Source of the DNA: Patescibacteria group bacterium
Lineage (GTDB): Bacteria > Patescibacteriota > Minisyncoccia > Phycocordibacterales > PALSA-1337
Direction: 5' to 3'
Length of the DNA: 15,966 nt
Assembly: GCA_004298345.1 (NCBI GenBank)
Contig: SCTV01000039.1
Coordinates: 1-15,966, forward strand
Shown here: positions 7,637 to 13,313 of the stretch, one piece after another
Position numbering within the stretch: the stretch's first letter is position 1
Layout of the letters: each line of letters opens with the position of its first letter
The notes under the pieces: model-generated
Databases searched by the model: none
What the model saw: only the letters and a program-made list of their open reading frames with translations
What the model was told of the DNA's origin: nothing
Position numbers and translations under genes: made by a program

Positions 7637-9550
7637 TTATTGTTGTTTGACCGGGACCAGTACATACACATACTCATCCGAGGTTATCTTTCGAAACACC
7701 GGCTTGATGATTCCCGACGTACCGCTGTCATCCGGATGTACCTCGACCTCGTCAGAGAAAGAATCCTGAATCTGACGCTTGATAGCCGCCGCTGACTGAC
7801 CAACTGTCTTTGGCACCACTGCAATACCTAGAGATGTACTCTGTGGTAATGACACAGATTCGGTCACCGGAGCTTCAACCACAGTCAGAGATTTGTTTTC
7901 ACCAAAAAGCTGGCTGAGGCGAGAGAGATATGTTTCAGGAACCAGAAGCGAACGAGCAAAATCATAGGTATGGAGAGCCAAAGTCTTTACTCCTGATCCA
8001 GCTCTGGTCAATGCATCCCCCAAGCTCTGCCCAAAGCTCGTTGAGCTTTCAGAAACAGTAGCCGAAAGAGTATTGCCAGCTGTTTGTACTGTCTGCACTG
8101 AGTATGCAATCGACTCCCCTAACGAAATCACACTTGATGCAGTAGCCTCGCTTACAGAGACAAAATTTGAAGCGACATTTTTTCCGATATTCTGCACCGC
8201 TCCGATCATACTTGTCGCCACAGATGAGATCACCCGACCGGTGTTGCGAGCTTCGACCAATGTCACGTCAGAGAGTGAAGAGAAAAATTGAGTGGTACGA
8301 ACGGACCGAGCTATCACCGCATCGGTGTGTCTCTGGTACCAGCCATTTAGAGCGAGGATACCGGAAGTAGTTTTTGCAACAAGAGTAGCTATCCCCTCGC
8401 TGGTAAAGGTCACACCACTCAAAAACATACCCTGCACAGAAGCGAAGTCAGACTGGATCGCTCCAAACATCAAAGTTGCGCGGGATGAAGGAGTATTTTT
8501 CTGTGGAGCAGATAGAACCCCATTCAAAACAATCTCTCCTTGTAGCTGTGCGAGAGTCTGTGACACGTCCGAAACATCGGCGACCGAAACAACTGGAGTA
8601 GAGAAAGCAAAATCTTTTGAAGAAACATACTTGGTGATATCAACAGACTTTGCGACCGAGCTTACGAAAGAATTTGTTTGTGGAAGAAGTAGTGAGGCAA
8701 GTGAAGTAAGAGAAGTCATCGAAGAAATGATTGAAGAGGTGGTGCGCTCGTACGCAAGAGCTACGACATCTGTCGCTGATTCTCTCGCAAAGCGAAGAGA
8801 GGTGACAAAAGTGTCAGCAAGAGCGAGTGTGCCAGAAACTGCATCCGCGTACGCTGTGGTTACGCGATCAGTAACAGATACACCGAAAGAAATAATTTCT
8901 GCTCCGGCATTTACAGAAGCCAAACGTACCTGAGCATCGGTAGAAATAATTTTTTCTTCGGTACTCGCAATCACATTGTCTACGGTGAGTGTCAGTGTGT
9001 TCAAAGAATCATGTGCGCTTGCGACTGCCTTTTCTTGGGCTCGGAAAATAGTCACGAGCACAGAATCTTTTGCATGAGAAACAAATGAGGTGATCTGCTC
9101 GCGGAGAGGATTGCCAAGAGATATATTTTGAACATCCATTCCGCTCGCGATAATCGTAAATATAAAACATCCCGCAAGCATCCAGAGCAACTTGCCGTTG
9201 TACATCGCCTGTACGTGTGGTTGCACATTTGAAACAGTCAGCGCAAACGGACTACATACCGGTAGAGATGGTGTGGTCTCTGTGACCTCCTTGGCTTCTA
9301 CCACGACTAGCTCAGAGACGCCCCGACGCTCCGACATCCGCTGTCGCATTTCTTCGTTCAAACGCTCCTGGGTTATCTTGTGTGTAAGTAGAGATTCTTC
9401 GCACACAAACCACACCTTTCCGACCATCTGCGCTTCTATCTTTCCGAGACGACAAAGCTGTCCAACATAGTCGCCAGAATATCCAGCAATTTCGGCACCT
9501 CGTCTAGCCGAGATAAACTTTTTTCCACTTAAGATAAGAGAGCTCTCCAT
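7637..9550 (-). CDS. Membrane-tethered helix-turn-helix protein with a large ectodomain
   Basis: 637 residues. Residues 12-59 (FISARRGAEIAGYSGDYVGQ, then LCRLGKIEAQMVGKVWFV) form an HTH of the MerR/excisionase-like kind. Residues 60-119 are a charged, then low-complexity, cytoplasmic linker. Residues 120-138 (LLWMLAGCFIFTIIASGM) form one transmembrane helix. Residues 139-637 would lie outside: mostly predicted amphipathic helix rich in Ser, Thr, Ala and Val with regular acidic residues, then a short globular end (EYVYVLVPVKQQ). This is the layout of ToxR/CadC-type one-component regulators, although the ectodomain resembles no sensor I recognise. A DNA-membrane tether is an alternative. It is first in a unit with the FN3 and giant fibre genes. 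No Shine-Dalgarno sequence precedes the ATG, and a TATACT box lies 8 bp upstream, suggesting a leaderless message. Confidence 0.85.
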   Translation of the reverse strand: MESSLILSGKKFISARRGAEIAGYSGDYVGQLCRLGKIEAQMVGKVWFVCEESLLTHKITQERLNEEMRQRMSERRGVSELVVVEAKEVTETTPSLPVCSPFALTVSNVQPHVQAMYNGKLLWMLAGCFIFTIIASGMDVQNISLGNPLREQITSFVSHAKDSVLVTIFRAQEKAVASAHDSLNTLTLTVDNVIASTEEKIISTDAQVRLASVNAGAEIISFGVSVTDRVTTAYADAVSGTLALADTFVTSLRFARESATDVVALAYERTTSSIISSMTSLTSLASLLLPQTNSFVSSVAKSVDITKYVSSKDFAFSTPVVSVADVSDVSQTLAQLQGEIVLNGVLSAPQKNTPSSRATLMFGAIQSDFASVQGMFLSGVTFTSEGIATLVAKTTSGILALNGWYQRHTDAVIARSVRTTQFFSSLSDVTLVEARNTGRVISSVATSMIGAVQNIGKNVASNFVSVSEATASSVISLGESIAYSVQTVQTAGNTLSATVSESSTSFGQSLGDALTRAGSGVKTLALHTYDFARSLLVPETYLSRLSQLFGENKSLTVVEAPVTESVSLPQSTSLGIAVVPKTVGQSAAAIKRQIQDSFSDEVEVHPDDSGTSGIIKPVFRKITSDEYVYVLVPVKQQ

Positions 9551-9552
9551 AC

Positions 9553-9579
9553 CCTATAAGTATACTTGATTCTTATAGG
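9553..9579. promoter_or_regulatory. 8-bp inverted repeat flanking the putative -10 box
   Basis: CCTATAAG (9553-9560) and CTTATAGG (9572-9579) are exact inverted repeats with an 11-bp spacer, immediately upstream of the 637-residue gene and overlapping its proposed -10. It could be an operator half-site pair; being AT-rich, it could also be a chance feature of promoter DNA. Confidence 0.4.
9559..9564 (-). promoter_or_regulatory. Putative -10 box (TATACT) for the 637-residue gene
   Basis: On the minus strand TATACT ends 8 bp before the ATG at 9548-9550, so transcription would start at or next to the start codon. No good -35 is visible. It lies inside the loop of the inverted repeat at 9553-9579. 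Confidence 0.45.
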
Positions 9580-9612
9580 TTTTTCGAAAAAAAGATGGGG
9601 ATAAGCAGTGAC

Positions 9613-9630
9613 ATCTCGGCTAGCCGAGAT
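9613..9630. promoter_or_regulatory. 18-bp perfect palindrome, candidate operator
   Basis: ATCTCGGCTAGCCGAGAT is perfectly self-complementary, with no loop, 63 bp upstream of the 637-residue gene's ATG. A loopless palindrome suits a dimeric DNA-binding protein better than an RNA hairpin. One arm extended to 11 bp (CTAGCCGAGAT) recurs at 9504-9514, inside the HTH coding region of the same gene. Confidence 0.5.
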
Positions 9631-9837
9631 GGCGCAAAATATGGATACTTTTGGAAACACGAAACGAAGGCTACACAGAGCGTTCAAAGAAAAATGTGGC
9701 TCAAAATCGTCAAACAGTTAGACAACAAAAAGTAAATGTTTACAATAGCTCGGGACGGGTAAATTTTGTCACTTTTTGACCTTTTTTGGGATGAAATTTA
9801 ATTTTAAATTTTGAGTTTAGAGTTTTAAAATTGGAAT

Positions 9838-9871
9838 TCCCCCGAATTCAGCAGTAGCGGAATTCGGGGGA
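9838..9871 (-). terminator. Strong hairpin downstream of the 171-residue gene
   Basis: A 12-bp perfect stem (TCCCCCGAATTC / GAATTCGGGGGA) encloses a 10-nt loop, 41 bp after the stop codon at 9913. Beyond the core, AT-rich arms (about 9790-9837 and 9872-9905) are also imperfectly complementary, giving a stem-loop of about 110 nt. The minus-strand sequence after the core is T/A-rich but lacks a clean U tract, so intrinsic termination is likely but not certain. Confidence 0.6.
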
Positions 9872-9912
9872 TTAATTTTCAATTTTAAACTTTAAATTTG
9901 AAATTGTTCTCC

Positions 9913-10428
9913 TTACTTTTCTTCTCCAAACAAAAGATTTTCTAGCGCAGTCATCGCACTTGCCGGATGACTATTTTGAACTGTGTCGACGATGCCATAG
10001 CCAACAAAAGCCATCACGTCAGTTGCACGATCAAGCGTGCGTTCGACATACGAAAGTGTTTCTCGCGCACCCTGTCTCCCTTCCTGAGTCATCGAAATAT
10101 AATATCCTCCAAACACGAGCGTCAGTGCAGTAAGTACGTTTACTGTTTTACCCACCACGACCGACACCGGAGTTTTCTTGGCTTGAGATTTAGTTTCTAA
10201 ATCTATTTTTTTCTCTAGCAAATATGCGAGAGGAGTGTCGCTGTTTAAACTGACATTAAAATAATCAAGGAGAGACGCTTCGGTCACATACCACTCGCCT
10301 GCCACAATTTTTGAAGGCACTTTGCCGGTGCGACAAAGTTGTTCGATGAGTTGAACCTCTCGTCCGGTAATTTCGGAGGCATTTTTTGCCGAAATATATC
10401 CTTTTTGTTTTTGTGAGTATGTGTACAT
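9913..10428 (-). CDS. Small membrane-tethered helix-turn-helix protein
   Basis: 171 residues, a short paralogue of the 637-residue protein. Residues 11-57 (YISAKNASEITGREVQLIEQ, then LCRTGKVPSKIVAGEWYVTE) align with residues 12-55 of the larger protein at about 19 of 44 positions by hand, including the shared QLCRxGK and the WxV..ES/AS ending. Residues 58-90 are a charged cytoplasmic linker. Residues 91-112 (VGKTVNVLTALTLVFGGYYI) form one transmembrane helix. Residues 113-171 are a short, mostly helical outside segment. It is last in the unit with the S74 and LamG genes, 31 bp after the LamG stop, with no Shine-Dalgarno sequence. A DNA-binding regulator or DNA-membrane tether is inferred from the domain layout; the target is unknown. 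Confidence 0.82.
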   Translation of the reverse strand: MYTYSQKQKGYISAKNASEITGREVQLIEQLCRTGKVPSKIVAGEWYVTEASLLDYFNVSLNSDTPLAYLLEKKIDLETKSQAKKTPVSVVVGKTVNVLTALTLVFGGYYISMTQEGRQGARETLSYVERTLDRATDVMAFVGYGIVDTVQNSHPASAMTALENLLFGEEK

Positions 10429-10459
10429 CTTTTTTATTTACTCTATGCTACTTGAGAAT

Positions 10460-11281
10460 CTACCTAGCCATTTTGTAGAGCTGTTTAACCTCTGTAGCAG
10501 AAATATTTCTGTTATATATCCGGACTTCATCAATATCACCAGTGTAATCATTATTACAAACGCTGTCTCCGATCCGAAGCGGAGCACTACTCGAAAGATC
10601 AACGATGCTGTCCGCCGTACCCGTATTATCGAGTACTCCATCGACATAAAGAGTCAGTGCGGTTCCGCTTCGCGTAAACACGCCATGATGCCATTCGTCG
10701 TCATTGACCGTCGTATTACTCTGGACACAGCTCGTTGTCGCACCATCATCCACGCATCCGCCAAACAACCCCGCGCCGACGTTTGTCTCCCAGAAGACAT
10801 CGTGCATACATATGCTTCGTATACTCACCAAACGTGCTCCTGCACCGGCAAAGGTCGTTTTAAACCAGACTGAGACAGAGAAATCTCCGGTGCCAAAATC
10901 ATACGTCGAAACATCTTGACCCTCGAGATAATCAACAGTTCCCGACTCAAAAAACAGTCCTTGGCCCATTTTACCGGCTACATAGGCGGTACTAGTCGCC
11001 ATATTCACAAAATACATGTTATTTCCCTGCCCACTACGATCAAATACCGTGCCATTAATCATATCCGGGCCGTTAAATGACCACAGTCCTACGAGCCCCG
11101 AAGTAACGCTATTGTTGTAGGAGCTATTTACCTTGGTGCGGGTCAAAGAAGTTATTATTTTTGTTACCCAAGAGAGAGAATTGAAATTCCAGCTCGCCTC
11201 ACTAACTTGCGGGTTAAAAAACAGCCCGCCGAGGAGAACAGATGTAAGGGTGAGCCCGATGATGGTGTGTTTATACTGCAT
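10460..11281 (-). CDS. Secreted LamG/concanavalin A-like domain protein
   Basis: 273 residues. Residues 1-29 are a signal peptide (MQYKHTIIGL, hydrophobic core, cleavage near VSEA). Residues 62-270 form one LamG-like jelly-roll (Laminin_G_3 type). Seen: GLVGLWSFNGPDMINGTVFD with DRSGQGN, GKMGQGLFFE, DFSVSVWFKT, DDEWHHGVFTRSGTALTLYV with DGVLDNTG, and the end motif GDIDEVRIYNRNISATEVKQ. Such domains bind carbohydrate or protein ligands, or serve as structural modules, on secreted proteins. Four Cys (158, 176, 185, 242) could form two disulfides. It starts 12 bp after the S74 gene's stop, so the two are probably co-transcribed. The ligand is unknown. Confidence 0.9.
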   Translation of the reverse strand: MQYKHTIIGLTLTSVLLGGLFFNPQVSEASWNFNSLSWVTKIITSLTRTKVNSSYNNSVTSGLVGLWSFNGPDMINGTVFDRSGQGNNMYFVNMATSTAYVAGKMGQGLFFESGTVDYLEGQDVSTYDFGTGDFSVSVWFKTTFAGAGARLVSIRSICMHDVFWETNVGAGLFGGCVDDGATTSCVQSNTTVNDDEWHHGVFTRSGTALTLYVDGVLDNTGTADSIVDLSSSAPLRIGDSVCNNDYTGDIDEVRIYNRNISATEVKQLYKMAR

Positions 11282-11293
11282 ACAAAATGATGT

Positions 11294-13150
11294 TTATTGT
11301 GATGCTTCTGGACTAGAAGAGTTTTCTGCAGTCGCCGAGGTTTCTGTAGAAGTACTCGCCCCTCCTGAAGCAGTAGAGACGGCAGACTCTGTACCTGAAC
11401 CTGTTTCAGGAGTCGTCTCAGGAGAAGCCGGCGCCACTATCTCCTCGACGACCGATTGGGCAGATGGAGAGGGCTCACCCAAAACACTTTCGGTGCTTGT
11501 TGCCGTCGTTCCTGTCTCTGTCGTGCTTTCCGACTGACCTCCCGTCTGTTCTGAGACAGAAGCCGTCCCTCCAGTAGATGCGGGTGTGGCTGTAGTCGTC
11601 CCTCCGGCATTTCGAAGCAAGGTCTTTAGCTCTTCTTTGCCGAGACAGACATCGTCCACACAGAGCTTGTCTTCGATATTTAGCGTCTGCACAAATACGG
11701 TTCTAAAACGAGCGATCGCATCATCAATAATCACTCCCAAAGAACGCAAAGTATCGAGGATGAAGGTTCTTGTATCAGAAGTCGTGGTAAGACCTGTCTG
11801 CGCATTCAAGCGGTTGATTTGGACTTGTTGTTCTTGAATCGCCTTTGCTAAAACAGCAGTCACTTCTTCGTAACGCACACCTCGAGGAGTGGTAGAGCCG
11901 CGCTCGGTAAAGATTAGCCTATCATCAACTTGCACAACCTCTTCGGCAATAAAACCGTAATGAGATTCGTTGTTTGTATTTAAATTAAAAGTGACCGGAC
12001 GAAGTCTGTTGATTATCGAAAGACCCACATCACCGACACTCTCGATGTTGTGTTTAAAACGAGCCGACGACACCGTACATGTCGAAGCGGCGCTGTTGTA
12101 TACCTCGTTGGTATTTGGATCCAAGCAGAGGGCAAAAGAACCTGCCACATCGGGAGTGGTAAGATTGGCAAAAGACACGGTACCATTTACTGAAAACGTT
12201 CTCCACGGAGAAGTGGTCGCCACACCGACTCGGCGATTTTGCGTGCCACCAGAACCATTAGACTCACCATAAACCGTGAGCACTGAGTTGCCGTCAATAC
12301 GAGCAGAGTAGCTTTCTACCGTGTCAACGAGAGCCGTGGAGGTGACCGGTAAATCGATCCACGCCACAATACCGGCGTTGGTATCAAAGGTCATCGGGCC
12401 AGTCTGTAGATCGTCAATAGAAGTGATACCAGATGAAAAATCATACTTGAAATCTCCTCCTCCGACCAAAAGTCCTCCGGCAAAAGTCGAGGTGGCAGTG
12501 GTCGAGGTGGCGGAGAGATTGGTAAATACGCCTTCACCGACTACGGATAATTTTGCATACGGAGAAGTTGTCCCGATACCCACGCTTCCAGTCGGATTCC
12601 AAATACCTGAGCCGGAGAAGTACGCTGTTCCTGAAATGGTAAGAGCTGTTGAGGAAGCATAGCGCAAACTAGAAGCAGTCGTGGTAGTCGCCGTGAAATA
12701 ACTACCAATAATACTGTTGCCAAGAATATCACCTCCAACACTAAGTGCTTGTCCAGGAGAAGTGGTGCCAATACCCAAACGACCACTGCTGGTAAACACT
12801 AGTTGAGTAGTAGTAGCCAGAGCAGTAGAGCTGGCAATCACAAAGAGGTATTGATTTGAGTCACTACTAAGTCCGTGTACTGAAAATTTAGCAAATGGCG
12901 ACGTAGTACCAACACCAAAAGTATTGATGGTTGTACTAGCAGTAAGCTGTAACACCGCACAATTAGCCTCTCCCGGGGAACAATCAGGGTTCAAGGTTTC
13001 TCCTGGAGCATATTGGGCACTGCGAGCAAAAATGGTCGGAACAAAAACAGAGAAAATAAGTACGACAATCACACCCAAAACAATACTATCGGACAAAACC
13101 TTTTTAAATCTACTCACAGACAAAGTTGCTCGTGTGATTGATACGGCCAT
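11294..13150 (-). CDS. GIGTTSP-repeat surface protein with self-cleaving S74 chaperone domain
   Basis: 618 residues. Residues 21-42 are a signal peptide or membrane anchor. Residues 47-64 hold YAPGETLNPDCSPGEANC, a motif I associate with CPR surface proteins. GIGTTSP-type motifs occur near 79, 126, 190 and 308. Residues 361 to about 450 match the Peptidase_S74 intramolecular chaperone of phage tail spikes and related fibres: S361-SARF-K366 gives the Ser/Lys pair with the spacing seen in endosialidase, followed by LRPVTFNLN, HYGFIAEEV and a coiled coil (LAKAIQEQQVQINRLNA). In the family, the domain folds as a trimer and cuts before the Ser to release itself. Unusually, about 170 more residues follow: a helical segment, a KLCVDDVCLGKEEL motif and a Ser/Thr/Glu-rich tail (513-618). 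An extended -10 (TGCTATACT) lies 9 bp upstream of the ATG; AAGGA is present but only 3 bp from it. Confidence 0.92.
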   Translation of the reverse strand: MAVSITRATLSVSRFKKVLSDSIVLGVIVVLIFSVFVPTIFARSAQYAPGETLNPDCSPGEANCAVLQLTASTTINTFGVGTTSPFAKFSVHGLSSDSNQYLFVIASSTALATTTQLVFTSSGRLGIGTTSPGQALSVGGDILGNSIIGSYFTATTTTASSLRYASSTALTISGTAYFSGSGIWNPTGSVGIGTTSPYAKLSVVGEGVFTNLSATSTTATSTFAGGLLVGGGDFKYDFSSGITSIDDLQTGPMTFDTNAGIVAWIDLPVTSTALVDTVESYSARIDGNSVLTVYGESNGSGGTQNRRVGVATTSPWRTFSVNGTVSFANLTTPDVAGSFALCLDPNTNEVYNSAASTCTVSSARFKHNIESVGDVGLSIINRLRPVTFNLNTNNESHYGFIAEEVVQVDDRLIFTERGSTTPRGVRYEEVTAVLAKAIQEQQVQINRLNAQTGLTTTSDTRTFILDTLRSLGVIIDDAIARFRTVFVQTLNIEDKLCVDDVCLGKEELKTLLRNAGGTTTATPASTGGTASVSEQTGGQSESTTETGTTATSTESVLGEPSPSAQSVVEEIVAPASPETTPETGSGTESAVSTASGGASTSTETSATAENSSSPEASQ

Positions 13151-13159
13151 TTGTCCTTA

Positions 13160-13168
13160 AGTATAGCA
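13160..13168 (-). promoter_or_regulatory. Extended -10 promoter (TGCTATACT) of the S74 protein gene
   Basis: TGCTATACT fits the extended -10 pattern TGnTATAAT with one mismatch. It ends 9 bp before the ATG at 13148-13150, so the transcript should begin at or within 1-3 nt of the start codon. No convincing -35 is seen, as is common for extended -10 promoters. Confidence 0.55.
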
Positions 13169-13253
13169 CAAGCTTTTTTCAAAAAATGCAAAGTAATCCC
13201 CAGGGATAGAAACTAGAATTTAGACGTCAGATTTAAGACTAAAAATGGGTACG

Positions 13254-13287
13254 AAGCCCACGAAAATCAGCAGATTTTCGTGGGCTT
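13254..13287 (-). terminator. Hairpin terminator after the 607-residue gene
   Basis: AAGCCCACGAAAATC and GATTTTCGTGGGCTT form a 15-bp perfect stem with a 4-nt loop, 26 bp beyond the stop at 13314. In the minus-strand direction a run of five T follows about 8 nt after the stem. AT-rich arms (about 13231-13245 and 13301-13318) are partly complementary as well, the same architecture as the hairpin at 9838-9871. Confidence 0.65.
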
Positions 13288-13313
13288 TCCCTCCTTGAAA
13301 AAGTTTTTAGATT

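Larger units (their letters stand above)
9551..9912. other. Non-coding gap between the two HTH-TM genes
   Basis: No credible ORF in 362 bp. On the side of the 637-residue gene it holds a -10-like box, an 8-bp inverted repeat and an 18-bp perfect palindrome. On the other side it holds a strong hairpin with AT-rich arms, placed to terminate transcription from the 171-residue gene. Between them (about 9631-9780) I see no clear -35/-10 pair or gene. Confidence 0.7.

Noticed and set aside
8292..8933. A 213-residue plus-strand open frame opposite the 637-residue gene
   Set aside because: The minus-strand gene has an HTH, a TM segment and operon context; the antisense frame has none and its composition mirrors the Ser/Thr codons.
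9844..9865. Two GAATTC sites facing each other, possibly a cloning artefact
   Set aside because: They belong to a longer 12-bp stem with C5/G5, lie between two genes of the same strand and are flanked by pairing arms, as expected for a natural hairpin.
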